NCBI GenBank assembly: GCA_020354645.1
Contig: CP070652.1
Location: 1,618,673 to 1,673,706, forward strand
Direction of reading: 5' to 3'
DNA length: 55,034 nucleotides
Origin: Deltaproteobacteria bacterium
GTDB taxonomy: Bacteria; Desulfobacterota; Desulfobacteria; Desulfobacterales; G020354645
The notes beneath the pieces were generated by a model. That model saw nothing but the letters and a program-made list of their open reading frames with translations. It had not been told where the DNA came from and searched no databases. A program made the position numbers and the translations under genes. This document shows, in pieces, positions 16,853 to 25,928 of the stretch; the first letter of the stretch is position 1, and the number at the start of each line of letters is the position of its first letter.

Positions 16853-17668
16853 TCAATTAGAGTTATAAATCCTGAGAACAGCCTCCAAAACAGAGCCCGC
16901 GATAGCCCGTGCTTTATCGGAAATAGTGTAACAAAATTCCCGCTCTCCTCTGGGATCGATATCTCCAAGTTTCAAGCCGGCAACAACTTTGGTGCCGGAA
17001 CGAATAAGGCCCCGCAAAATGCCGTCGATTTCGGCCCGAATTTCCAGTTTGGCTACAGATCCGATGGGGTCTCCGTTTTTCACCAAATCCCCGATCGAAC
17101 AGTGCGCCCGGAATAAGCCTGTGGTCGGCGCGCGCAGAACGCGTTTGACGCTTTGTCCGCCGATGCTGCCCGGTATACCGGTGTTGGGTTCGGCACAACC
17201 GCTGGTAATGATGCGGCCCAGATTATGTCCTCTGTTGGTCTCAACGACCATATGAACATCTTTACCGGCACAAAAACCGGGACCCAAGCCGATTACCAAC
17301 CGGGCTTCCGCAAGGGTAGTGCCCAGATTTTTTTTGGCCAAAATGGCATCCACCATGACATTTGGATGGACTTTTTGCACAATTTTCCATTCCGGATCGA
17401 TGATCACCGCAATTTTGCGATTCTGCCAGGCATCTTGAATTCCTTTAAGGCCACGGACTATGACCGCTTCAACATCTTCCACCTTTTTACTGCCCTCAAT
17501 CACTGCCTCACAATAGGACACCTCGCGCCTGACTGCCAATGGATGGTCTTTTTCCATCATGCATATTTTATGAAAGTGCGCGGAAAAAAGCCGCCAAGCG
17601 ACAGCACTGGCCATTTCTCCTGCCCCTTTAATTCCAATGACAAGCTGATTTAGTGGGGACATTGTCAT
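16853..17668 (-). CDS. yqeB: Mo hydroxylase maturation protein YqeB
   Basis: Protein of 271 residues matching the YqeB / EF2563 family of selenium-dependent molybdenum hydroxylase systems. It begins with a nucleotide-binding-like strand (VIGIKGAGEMASAVAWRL), has VIGLGPGFCAGKDV in the middle with a conserved cysteine, and ends with a biotinyl-lipoyl-like beta segment (IGDLVKNGDPIGSV, GILRGLIRSG). It starts 12 bases after the transglutaminase-like gene ends, in the same direction. With YqeC it points to a labile selenium on the cofactor of the hydroxylase encoded at 22.6-26.8 kb. Confidence 0.86.
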   Translation of the reverse strand: MTMSPLNQLVIGIKGAGEMASAVAWRLFSAHFHKICMMEKDHPLAVRREVSYCEAVIEGSKKVEDVEAVIVRGLKGIQDAWQNRKIAVIIDPEWKIVQKVHPNVMVDAILAKKNLGTTLAEARLVIGLGPGFCAGKDVHMVVETNRGHNLGRIITSGCAEPNTGIPGSIGGQSVKRVLRAPTTGLFRAHCSIGDLVKNGDPIGSVAKLEIRAEIDGILRGLIRSGTKVVAGLKLGDIDPRGEREFCYTISDKARAIAGSVLEAVLRIYNSN

Positions 17669-17680
17669 CTGGTAATTTCC

Positions 17681-18385
17681 TTACAATTCTTTCCAAACAT
17701 CTTCGGTGTAAAAATCACGCCCAGATCCGCCTTCCGATTTTTCAAAATTTTGAATCCACTGCCGAACACGATCTTTACCGTAAGCCTTTTCCCAACCAGC
17801 CACGATGACATCCACCGGAATATCGGCATAGGTCCCATGATCCTCAACATACTCCATGAACTTTTTGTTTTCGAGACTATAGGCTTGAAATAGAGAATCT
17901 TCCCGGCCGTTGAATTCAAGTGGACTGACGTTATGCTTTCTGCATAACTCTAAATTAAATGCTGGCGTAGCCTTGACCCATTTGCCCTCGAGATAAAACT
18001 CCACGTATCCGTGATAAACAAACAGGTCGGTCCCGAGATACTCAATCAACTGTCTGGTCGCCAGATGATTTCTGACATCTGCAAAACCTACCCGCGATGG
18101 TATGCCGCAAAACCTGCCGAGGGTGCACAAAAGAGAGGCTTTTCCGACACAATATCCTCGGCCTCTTTTCAATATGTTACTGGCGCGGTAATGTTCCGGC
18201 AGGTAAAATGGAGAATAGGGATCGTACCAGATATCGTCTCTGACTGCGTAATAAAGCTTTACGGCCTTGTTTACGGGATCTTGCGAGGAGTCCTTGATCA
18301 CGGAAAGCGCATAATCCACAATGTATTTATGATCCGCATTAAAAATAGCCGTTGCACGCAAATATTTTTTATGGTCCTGATTCAT
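17681..18385 (-). CDS. Transglutaminase-like cysteine protease-fold protein
   Basis: Cytoplasmic protein of about 234 residues with a transglutaminase core. The active-site cysteine is in GRGYCVGKASLLCTL, followed by the GIPSRVGFADV strand and a histidine in YHGYVEFYLEGKWVKATP. The usual aspartate of that last motif appears to be replaced (ATPAFN). Members can be peptidases or amidases, and the substrate here is unknown. An in-frame TTG/ATG extension upstream to 18496 has no domain content. The ATG at 18385 with AGGTG upstream is preferred. Probably co-transcribed with yqeB. Confidence 0.78.
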   Translation of the reverse strand: MNQDHKKYLRATAIFNADHKYIVDYALSVIKDSSQDPVNKAVKLYYAVRDDIWYDPYSPFYLPEHYRASNILKRGRGYCVGKASLLCTLGRFCGIPSRVGFADVRNHLATRQLIEYLGTDLFVYHGYVEFYLEGKWVKATPAFNLELCRKHNVSPLEFNGREDSLFQAYSLENKKFMEYVEDHGTYADIPVDVIVAGWEKAYGKDRVRQWIQNFEKSEGGSGRDFYTEDVWKEL

Positions 18386-18568
18386 TTTGTTTGCACCTGA
18401 TGAATGATAGAATATATAAAAACAGTATAACCGCTTTCCGGTAACGCAATGTCCATAATTTGGCTGGAGGTGCTCGGCACCTGACCCCAACGCCAAACAT
18501 TGGCGTTTTTAATTGTTATATTATAACATTTTTGTATCTCTAATATACCAAGCTTATATGATTATACA

Positions 18569-19168
18569 ATGAGTTTGAAAAAGCCAACAGCAGGGATCGT
18601 CCTGGCGGCCGGAATGTCAACACGTCTCGGACGACCCAAGCAGCTCCTGATATTAAACGGAAAATATCTTCTTGAATGGGTACTTGAAGCGTGTGCGGCT
18701 TCCAAGCTCGAAAAAACCTTTGTCGTGCTAGGACATCAACACAAAAAAATTATCCAAACCCTCGACCTGACAATACGACATCCCCGTATTCAGGTGGTGG
18801 TCAACTCAAAATACCGTGAAGGTCAGAGCCAATCGCTCAGGTCCGGCTTGTTGGAAGCCAAGGACGCCTTTCCATCCGTGATGTTTTTACTGGGTGACCA
18901 GCCCATGGTGGATAAAAAGGTGATTAACCGCCTTCTAAACCGTTTTTGGGAGGCGGACAAAGATATTTGCATACCGACCCACCAAGGGAAAAGGCGTAAT
19001 CCCGTGATCTTCAGCAAAAATTGGTATGACCGCCTACTCAATCTTAAAGGCGATATCGGTGCTCGAAAGATTATCGAGGCCAATGCCCGATACGTGCTTG
19101 AGGTAAAGGTGCAAAACCCGCTGTACTTTTACGACATCGACACGGAAGAAGATTATAAAGACCTTTGA
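18569..19168 (+). CDS. mocA: MocA-like molybdenum cofactor nucleotidyltransferase
   Basis: Nucleotidyltransferase of 199 residues. The N-terminal signature GIVLAAGMSTRLGRPKQLL is the nucleotide-binding loop of MobA/MocA enzymes. LLGDQPMVD supplies the metal-binding aspartate, and GKRRNPVIF is the family block. MocA adds CMP to molybdopterin to form the dinucleotide form used by xanthine-dehydrogenase-type enzymes, matching the adjacent hydroxylase and YqeB/YqeC. It is transcribed opposite to yqeB and convergent with the TRAP permease. There is no clear ribosome binding site before the ATG. Confidence 0.84.
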   Translation: MSLKKPTAGIVLAAGMSTRLGRPKQLLILNGKYLLEWVLEACAASKLEKTFVVLGHQHKKIIQTLDLTIRHPRIQVVVNSKYREGQSQSLRSGLLEAKDAFPSVMFLLGDQPMVDKKVINRLLNRFWEADKDICIPTHQGKRRNPVIFSKNWYDRLLNLKGDIGARKIIEANARYVLEVKVQNPLYFYDIDTEEDYKDL

Positions 19169-19302
19169 AAAAATATCGGTTAACGGAAGTGTCCACAATA
19201 ATCTGGGCGCCACCGAAACGGCCGAAAGTTCCATAGAGATCATCACCCGACCTTAGAATGGCAGTCTATTCAATTTCTTGCGATATTTCAGCATCGATGC
19301 CT

Positions 19303-20607
19303 CTAGTGGATCAAACCGGGCAAAAAAGTTACCAATTTGGGAAATATCATCAGGATGATTATGCAAATGATATAGGCCGGTAAAAAGAAGGCAACTCCTT
19401 TGAAAACCTCTTCCAGGGGGACGTCTTTGGCCATTCCGCCGACGACATAGGTAGTGGCACCCACCGGAGGGGTAACGGCCCCCATGGTTGTTACAACGGT
19501 AATCGTCACACCGAACCAGATAGGATCATAGCCCAGATGCATGGCCACCGGAAAAAATATAGGGATCGTGATCAACAAAAGCGCAAGGGCATCCATGACG
19601 GCACCCCCGACAATATAAATTGCAAAGATGATCAGCATGATCGCCTCTCCCGGTACCGGTAGCCCAACAACCCATTCAGCAATATTGAACGGTATTCTGG
19701 TAACCGCTAAAAAACGGCCGAATATCATAGCACCCGCCACGATTACGATAACCATACAGGAAATCCTCAGCGTATCCGCAAACGAGGCAATAAAGCCTTT
19801 CCAGCTCAACCGACGTTGAGTTACGGAAATGACTACCGCAAAAAAAGAGCCGACAGCCCCAGCTTCAGCCGGTGTGAAAAAGCCAAAATACAATCCAAGC
19901 ATCACCAGTAAAAAAAGAGTGACCATCTCAAAGGCACCGGTAAGAGATTTAAGCTTTTCAATAAAACCGGTTTTTGGTCCGACAGGCCCCCAGTCCGGGT
20001 AAATCAAGCATAGTAGATAAACAGACAGGGTCAAAAGGATTGCAAGAACAACGCCGGCACCGATACCGCCATAGAATAATCTGGCAATCGACTGTTCCGT
20101 GGAGAGCCCTATGATAATCAGAACCACACTCGGTGGAATGACAACGCCCAATGTTGAACCGCAAGCAATCGCACCGGTGCTGAGTTTGGGTTCGTAACGG
20201 TATTTGTTCATCTGAGGCAAGGCGACCGTCGTCATGGTGGCGGCAGTAGCGGCATTGGATCCACAAATTGCTGCAAAGGCAGCGCAAGCCATGACCGTGG
20301 CCATGGCAACCCCGCCACGTATTTGCCCCACCCATTTGTAGGCGGCATTGTATAATTTTTCATTAACACCCGAATAAAAGGCAATCTGGCCCATAAAAAT
20401 AAACAGTGGAATTACGGTCAAACCATATTTGGAAAAGGTTTCCCATAGCACCGACCCGAGCATATTGAGGCCGGCCTTCACAGAAACAACATAGCAAAAC
20501 CCGCAAAATCCCACGATGCCCATGGCAAATCCCACGGGCATTCCGAGAAAAAATAAAACCAAAAGGAGAATGACAATCCCTGTGACGCCAACGATTGCCG
20601 GACTCAA
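19303..20607 (-). CDS. dctM: TRAP transporter large permease (DctM family)
   Basis: Integral membrane subunit of 434 residues with about 12 helices, the ion-coupled translocation subunit of a tripartite ATP-independent periplasmic transporter. Typical signatures are the N-terminal helix ending GMPVGFAMG, CAAFAAICGSNAATAATM, and the C-terminal TPPVGATTYVVGG. The TTG start overlaps the DctQ stop (TTGA) and has AAGGTG upstream, so it is translationally coupled. Works with the small permease and binding protein upstream. Substrate is probably a carboxylate. Confidence 0.92.
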   Translation of the reverse strand: MSPAIVGVTGIVILLLVLFFLGMPVGFAMGIVGFCGFCYVVSVKAGLNMLGSVLWETFSKYGLTVIPLFIFMGQIAFYSGVNEKLYNAAYKWVGQIRGGVAMATVMACAAFAAICGSNAATAATMTTVALPQMNKYRYEPKLSTGAIACGSTLGVVIPPSVVLIIIGLSTEQSIARLFYGGIGAGVVLAILLTLSVYLLCLIYPDWGPVGPKTGFIEKLKSLTGAFEMVTLFLLVMLGLYFGFFTPAEAGAVGSFFAVVISVTQRRLSWKGFIASFADTLRISCMVIVIVAGAMIFGRFLAVTRIPFNIAEWVVGLPVPGEAIMLIIFAIYIVGGAVMDALALLLITIPIFFPVAMHLGYDPIWFGVTITVVTTMGAVTPPVGATTYVVGGMAKDVPLEEVFKGVAFFLPAYIICIIILMIFPKLVTFLPGLIH

Positions 20608-21095
20608 ACGTCACCTTCCTTATTCGATAATACCGATTTAAACAGTTCCACTACCAAAACCAAAGCAAGGACAGCGCATCCAACAGCCACGGCATAGGTA
20701 AAAGGATAGTATATAATTCTCAGGGTCTCGGTCACTTCGCCGGTTCTCCAAAGTGTGGTTGCTTTGGCGGCGATTTGCCAGGCAGCCATAACAAAAAAAA
20801 CACAGCAAAGTGCGCAGTTTATTATGCCGGTAATTTTTTGAGTCTTGGATGAAAATCGATTCACCAGTACATCCACCGCTATATGCCCTTTGACAAACTG
20901 CGTATACCCAAGTGCAAATGCAGTGATGACGGCGCCGAAAAAACCCATCAGCTCAAAGGTGCCCTTGATCGGTATCCACACGATTCGTGCAGCGATGTTG
21001 GCGCAGGTGAGGACCACCATCGCTGCTAAAAACACACCGCCCACAAAAATCAGCCCCCGGTTCAAATAGCGCGTTATTTTCTCAAAAACCGCCAT
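20604..21095 (-). CDS. dctQ: TRAP transporter small permease (DctQ family)
   Basis: Small four-helix permease subunit of 163 residues. The conserved block NIAARIVWIPIKGTFELMGF and the following ALGYTQFVKGHIAVDVL are typical of DctQ. It partners with DctM, whose start overlaps its stop, and with the DctP-like receptor 350 bases upstream. That gap holds a palindromic element. Confidence 0.88.
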   Translation of the reverse strand: MAVFEKITRYLNRGLIFVGGVFLAAMVVLTCANIAARIVWIPIKGTFELMGFFGAVITAFALGYTQFVKGHIAVDVLVNRFSSKTQKITGIINCALCCVFFVMAAWQIAAKATTLWRTGEVTETLRIIYYPFTYAVAVGCAVLALVLVVELFKSVLSNKEGDV

Positions 21096-21201
21096 TAGCG
21101 ACCCCCATTATTTTTTCAGGATTGGTATACTTGGTAATTTTTTTGGGGGAACGGACTGCAATTTATAAATGACCGGCAGTCCGTTGTCTCGATCCTGATG
21201 A

Positions 21202-21344
21202 GTCTCCATCTGAAAATGGCCCTTTTTCCGATGAGCTGCGTTCTCCGCTGGCTTACTTCCTCGACGTACTATTAGTACGCCTCGTCGTAAACCATTGTGC
21301 GGCCTTGCTCATCGAAAAAATTACTGATTTCCAAATTGGAAACT
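21202..21344. repeat. 143-bp palindromic element inside the TRAP operon
   Basis: Outer arms from about 21202-21238 and 21305-21343 pair with mismatches, best at CGATGAG (21229-21235) with CTCATCG (21308-21314). The inner tip CGTACT-ATT-AGTACG (21265-21279) is perfect. It lies between the dctP and dctQ genes and so should be in their transcript. It could be a mobile repeat or an mRNA structure that tunes receptor versus permease levels. Confidence 0.6.
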
Positions 21345-21444
21345 AATAAAAATTCCCCGACCCCTGAGCCAATTAGTGCGGCCCGTTCAAATAATCCTGT
21401 TTCTGGATGGACACCAAATGGGTACAGGATTTTTAGAGAAGCTC

Positions 21445-22467
21445 CTACTTGGAATGTTTTTTGATCAGTTTTTCAATATCCTTAACAATGGCCTTTGCCG
21501 GAAATCCTTTGGCTTTTGAATTCTCAACCCATTTGTCAGTAAGGAACTGTAACTTTACATCCCATTGCTTTTTTTCCTTTTTCGAAAGAGTTATGAATTC
21601 AACATTTTGAGTCTCTTTAGACCATTTTACAGCTTCGGTGACATGATTATCCATATAACTGCCGGTCCACTCGGATTGCTCAACCCTCAAATCATCCATA
21701 ACTTTTTGAACATCTTTGGGCAGCGATTTCCACGTCTCCATGTTCATCACCACGGCAAAGGGATAGATAACTGTGTCGGTCATGGTTACATACTTACACG
21801 TTTCGGCAAACTTAAAATCCTTCATTACCTCAAGCGAAGAATACAGCCCCTTTACGACACCCTTTTGAAGGGCTTCCACAGTTGCGGGCATCGGCATGCC
21901 GACAGGATTTGCACCCCAGGCACCCAGTATTTGGGCCGCTCCACCGGAGGCTCTAAGATCCAATCCCTTGATATCCTGCAAGGTTCTTACCGGCACCTTG
22001 GACATGATGTTGGTAGGAGCTGTTGTGAACATGGCCAAGACTTTCACTTTGGCAAATTCTTCAGGCTGGTATTTTTCCCAAAGGTCCCATAGCACCAGAC
22101 TGCCGACACGCGCATTGGGAATACCCAAGGGAAGACTGGTAGCATTGGTCACAATAAAGCGCCCCGGTTGGTAAGCCATACACAAGTTTCCAATATTGGC
22201 TTGTCCGGCAATGACACCATCCATCATGTTTTTGGATCCCAGCAGGGTGCCACCCGGATATGTGTCAATGCTGACCTTTCCGCCGGTTCGCTTTTCAACC
22301 TCTTTTTTCCATCTTTCCATTTGAACACAGGGAAACGTCGGCGCGGGGGGAAAGTTGGCATAGCTTAGTTTAATCGGTCCTGCCACGGCGGGCACCGGTG
22401 ACAATGTTGTCACGGCCAACGCGGCTACAAAAAACCCTATAAGTATTATTCCTAATTTCTGTTTCAT
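21445..22467 (-). CDS. dctP: TRAP transporter solute-binding protein (DctP family)
   Basis: Periplasmic receptor of 340 residues with a cleavable signal peptide (hydrophobic core 8-25, cleavage near AVAG). The DctP fold is recognised by VEKRTGGKVSIDTYPGG, the central DLRASGGAAQILGAWGANPV ligand-binding region and TVEALQKGVVKGLYSS. In the central region an arginine typically clamps a carboxylate. GAGGAGGG seven bases before the ATG gives strong initiation, as usual for receptors. Likely first gene of the TRAP operon and close to the molybdenum hydroxylase genes, so the ligand may be that enzyme's substrate. Confidence 0.9.
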   Translation of the reverse strand: MKQKLGIILIGFFVAALAVTTLSPVPAVAGPIKLSYANFPPAPTFPCVQMERWKKEVEKRTGGKVSIDTYPGGTLLGSKNMMDGVIAGQANIGNLCMAYQPGRFIVTNATSLPLGIPNARVGSLVLWDLWEKYQPEEFAKVKVLAMFTTAPTNIMSKVPVRTLQDIKGLDLRASGGAAQILGAWGANPVGMPMPATVEALQKGVVKGLYSSLEVMKDFKFAETCKYVTMTDTVIYPFAVVMNMETWKSLPKDVQKVMDDLRVEQSEWTGSYMDNHVTEAVKWSKETQNVEFITLSKKEKKQWDVKLQFLTDKWVENSKAKGFPAKAIVKDIEKLIKKHSK

Positions 22468-22596
22468 CTTCCAGCCCTCCTCTATAAAAGTTACACGTTA
22501 ATTATGGCCACTTCCGAGTGGTCAGTACTGACTATCCTGCCTCGGGTTATGGATACACCGCCTTTTTGATAGCATATCCACAGAAAAAACGCTCCC

Positions 22597-24924
22597 TTAT
22601 TCTTCAATTATGCATTCTTCAGCACCACCCTTTCCCAATTCAACACCGCAATGATCCAAACCTTTCTTTTCCCGTATTGCGGCCAGCACCCTCTCCGGTG
22701 TGATCGGAAGGTCTTTGATCCGGACACCGACGGCATCATAAATGGCGTTGGCTATGGCAGGTGCGGTGGGCACGCATCCGGGCTCACCGATACCCTTAGC
22801 CCCAAAAGGGCCTTCTTTATCAGCCGTTTCACGCACAGGCGCTTCAATTATTGGAACATCTTTGGCGGTAAGAATTTTGTAGTCTCTAAAATTCGGATTC
22901 ATATTCTCACCCTTTTCCAGGATTACCTGTTCTGTAAGGGCATAACCAATACCCATCATAACGCCGCCGTAAACCTGACCCTCGAGAAGCATCGGATTAA
23001 TGGCTTTGCCCACATCATGCGCTGCAACATATTTAAGAATTTTTACCTTTCCGGTCTCTTCATCCACTTTGACCCGAACACCATGGGTACCGAAGGTATA
23101 CGTCATCGAGAGATTTCCGCGAAAATCCCGGCCCAAATTCTCATTGGCCGGGTCATAGAAGTGTTCGGCCATGAGCATCTGTCCGCCGTGGCTGAAATGC
23201 ACTGTTCTCAGCAGCTTTCCGATGTCCATCTGTTTATCCGGATGGGTTTTTGACAGTATCTTGCGATCGCGCAAAATCAGTTCCCCGGCGGAGGTTTCCA
23301 ATTGTCTGGCGGCCATCTCCAAAATGCGTGACTTGATTTTCCTGGCAGCCCCCAGAGCAGAATTACCGGCAACAAAGGTAGTCCGGCTGGCGTGCGCTCC
23401 CACGTCCCAGGGGCAGACATCCGTGTCCGTGTGAATGACGTTGATATCTTCCATATGAAGACCGAGCTCTTCCGCCACAATTTGAGCGATCACCGTATCG
23501 GCACCCTGTCCCATGTCGGATGCACCAGTGAATACATTTACTTTGGCAAAGTCGTCCATCTTAAGTATGGTGCCGCAACCATCTGACTTGTATACCCGGG
23601 CGCCACCACCCACATGAATGAGTGAAGCAATCCCCATCCCGATACCCTCCTCTTTCGGGCCTTGTGTTTCAAGCTTCTTTTTGACCTCATCAATACATTC
23701 ATCAAGACCGCAGGTGGTGATGCGGAAATTCTGGGGTGATACATCGCCCGGTTTATTGGCGTTGATGCGGCGAAATTTCACCGGGTCGATACCCGCTGCC
23801 TCCGCCAGCATGTCCATTGTGCTTTCAATGGCGAAAGTTGCCTGCGGATTACCGTATCCGCGCATGGCCTGGGAATAGGTGTTGTTGGTGTAAACGCATT
23901 TTGCTTCATAGCGCACATTGGGAACCCGATACAGCGTTGTAATGGGCATCATCATAACCGAAGGCGTCGTAGCCCCCCAGGAGGTATAAGCCCCATTATC
24001 TAAAATCATTGAGATATCACGAAACAAAAGATTTCCTTTTTTGTCGCATCCCTGAGAAATATAGGTAATGGTAGGTTGTCGGGTAGATGTGGCAATAAAT
24101 TCTTCTCTTCTGTCAAAAACAATCTTTACCGGTTTGCGGGTGTTATACGCCAGAAGAATAGCAATATTCTCGTAGGCATAAGTGTCCAGTTTGCTGCCGA
24201 ATCCGCCACCGAGGCAAGGTTTAACCACCCGAACCCGCCGGTCTTGCAACCCCATGGCCTTGAGGGTATCCAAAAAGTCCTTCTGGGCCAGTGAAGGAAT
24301 CTGGGTATTGGTGTAAATTGTAAGATTATTGGTATGATCAAATTCTGCAACGGCACCGCTGGTGCCCATGCAGCAATGGGTCACCCAGGTTGTCGAAAAA
24401 CGATCCTCGACGACATGAGCCGCCTTCTTTTTTGCAGCCTCGACATCTCCATAATGAAGCTTCCAGGGCATCTTTAAGATATTGGTTTTGTGTCTTTCAT
24501 GAACCAAAGGAGCATCTTCTTTCATAGCTTTCTCAGGATCGAAAACTGCCGGAAGCGCTTTGTAGGTCACTTCGATCAGACTGAGGGCCTCTTGGGCTAT
24601 TTCAGGATCCGTCGCGGCAACGGCCGCCACTTCATCCCGGTATGATCTTACTTTACCCGTCTTCAAAGGGGTGTTGTCTTTATAAACGCCGAGCTTGATA
24701 ACCGGGATATCTTCACCGGTTAAAACAGCCCGAACACCGCTAAGCTTCTTGGCCTTGGAAGTATCAACATTGACAATTCTTGCGTGGGGATACTTGCTGT
24801 AAAGGATCTTGCCATACAGCATTCCGGGCAATTTGATATCCTGAATGTATTGAATCCGTCCTGCGGCCTTGTCGGCAGCATCAAGTTTCGGAATCCTTTT
24901 TCCAACCGCAGTAAACTCCTGCAT
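22597..24924 (-). CDS. Molybdenum hydroxylase large (Mo-binding) subunit
   Basis: Xanthine-dehydrogenase-family catalytic subunit, about 775 residues. It has the N-terminal aldehyde oxidase a/b-hammerhead domain (about 15-125), the Mo-pterin region with GGGFGSKLD, AMRGYGNPQ, and FGAKGIGEPG with the catalytic glutamate near the C-terminus. The CSFR loop of CO dehydrogenase is not seen. It would hydroxylate an activated carbon of an aldehyde or heterocycle using water. An ATG at 22624-type position is not needed at the 3' end; at the 5' end I prefer the ATG at 24924, preceded by GAGG, over the longer start at 24954. It works with the iron-sulfur and FAD subunits upstream. Confidence 0.88.
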   Translation of the reverse strand: MQEFTAVGKRIPKLDAADKAAGRIQYIQDIKLPGMLYGKILYSKYPHARIVNVDTSKAKKLSGVRAVLTGEDIPVIKLGVYKDNTPLKTGKVRSYRDEVAAVAATDPEIAQEALSLIEVTYKALPAVFDPEKAMKEDAPLVHERHKTNILKMPWKLHYGDVEAAKKKAAHVVEDRFSTTWVTHCCMGTSGAVAEFDHTNNLTIYTNTQIPSLAQKDFLDTLKAMGLQDRRVRVVKPCLGGGFGSKLDTYAYENIAILLAYNTRKPVKIVFDRREEFIATSTRQPTITYISQGCDKKGNLLFRDISMILDNGAYTSWGATTPSVMMMPITTLYRVPNVRYEAKCVYTNNTYSQAMRGYGNPQATFAIESTMDMLAEAAGIDPVKFRRINANKPGDVSPQNFRITTCGLDECIDEVKKKLETQGPKEEGIGMGIASLIHVGGGARVYKSDGCGTILKMDDFAKVNVFTGASDMGQGADTVIAQIVAEELGLHMEDINVIHTDTDVCPWDVGAHASRTTFVAGNSALGAARKIKSRILEMAARQLETSAGELILRDRKILSKTHPDKQMDIGKLLRTVHFSHGGQMLMAEHFYDPANENLGRDFRGNLSMTYTFGTHGVRVKVDEETGKVKILKYVAAHDVGKAINPMLLEGQVYGGVMMGIGYALTEQVILEKGENMNPNFRDYKILTAKDVPIIEAPVRETADKEGPFGAKGIGEPGCVPTAPAIANAIYDAVGVRIKDLPITPERVLAAIREKKGLDHCGVELGKGGAEECIIEE

Positions 24925-25008
24925 GATGACCTCGCTTAACGCAACTTTGTTCAACTGTTAAAGTTAAAGATTTACCCCCCAATGCGCTACCATTGGAAAT
25001 TAATCGAA

Positions 25009-25521
25009 TTAGCTATCATCTTTTGATTGCCAGGCGACAACCTTGACCGCATCATACCTGTAGCCGCTGGCTAATTTGACAGCGTTAAAAATTTGAACAT
25101 AGCCTGTGCACCGGCATAAATTCCCGGCCAAGGCGTGCTTTATATCTTCAAGCTTCGCATTGGGATTTTCATCTAACAATGCCTTTGCGGACATAATCAT
25201 CCCCGGCGAGCAGAAACCGCATTGAATGGCGCCATTGTCAACAAAAGACTGCTGAATCGGATGCAGGGTTCCATCAGCGGTTGCCAGACCCTCGATGGTC
25301 AAAACTTTTTTACCATTGACTTCGGCGGCAAGGTAAAGACACGAATTAACGGCATCTCCGTTTACAATAACGGTGCAGGCACCGCACTCCCCGCTCCCGC
25401 AACCTTCCTTGGTTCCTAACAGTCCGAGTTCTTCTCTCAGCAGGTGAAGAAGCGTCCAATGGTCCTGGATCGCTACTTTTGTCTCATTACCGTTGAGGGT
25501 AAACGCTATTTCTTGGGACAT
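25009..25521 (-). CDS. Molybdenum hydroxylase [2Fe-2S] subunit
   Basis: Small subunit of 170 residues with two [2Fe-2S] domains. The N-terminal plant-type cluster is GCGSGECGACTV plus a downstream cysteine (NSCLYL). The C-terminal helical cluster is CGFCSPGM and CRCTGY. It carries electrons from the molybdenum centre to FAD. AGAGG precedes the ATG. Gene order FAD, iron-sulfur, Mo is shared with CoxMSL-type operons. Confidence 0.93.
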   Translation of the reverse strand: MSQEIAFTLNGNETKVAIQDHWTLLHLLREELGLLGTKEGCGSGECGACTVIVNGDAVNSCLYLAAEVNGKKVLTIEGLATADGTLHPIQQSFVDNGAIQCGFCSPGMIMSAKALLDENPNAKLEDIKHALAGNLCRCTGYVQIFNAVKLASGYRYDAVKVVAWQSKDDS

Positions 25522-25928
25522 AAATTTCGCCTCTCTGAAAATTATTAAATATTAGATAAAGAATTAGGCATATCAGTCTGAACCACAACAAACTGTTCCT
25601 GGAGTAATGGCCTGCCCTGGCGCGCTGGGATTAACAAGACTTTGGTTTTGATATGTATTTGAGACATACTCTCTTAAACCATGAAATTGTAATCCCGTTC
25701 CGGGCCAGGGAGTAGCGGAGTAATGGTAAAAACAATCTTGTGGGTTGCGCGTATGCGTTGCGCATTCATTTTTTAACCCATAACTCGAAACACGCAACTC
25801 GCAACAGGCACCTATAACTTACTTTGTTAAATATTAATATCAATACTCCAGTACTCCACCACTCCATCATTCCTTCAAGCCATCAGAGCTTCCAACCAGC
25901 TCATTTAGCAGTTTAAATTGATTTTTGT
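25522..25928. other. 407-base gap with 8-bp periodic repeat (25841-25872)
   Basis: No gene seen. On the reverse strand the stretch 25841-25872 reads as consecutive 8-base units of the form NNTGGAGT (GATGGAGT, GGTGGAGT, ACTGGAGT). A shorter similar run is present near 25707-25722. Related units form a hairpin at 28366-28414. The gap interrupts the hydroxylase operon. Confidence 0.45.

Noticed and set aside
25573..25797. Reverse ORF of 74 codons
   Set aside because: Lies in repeat-bearing intergenic DNA and its translation has no protein-like features.
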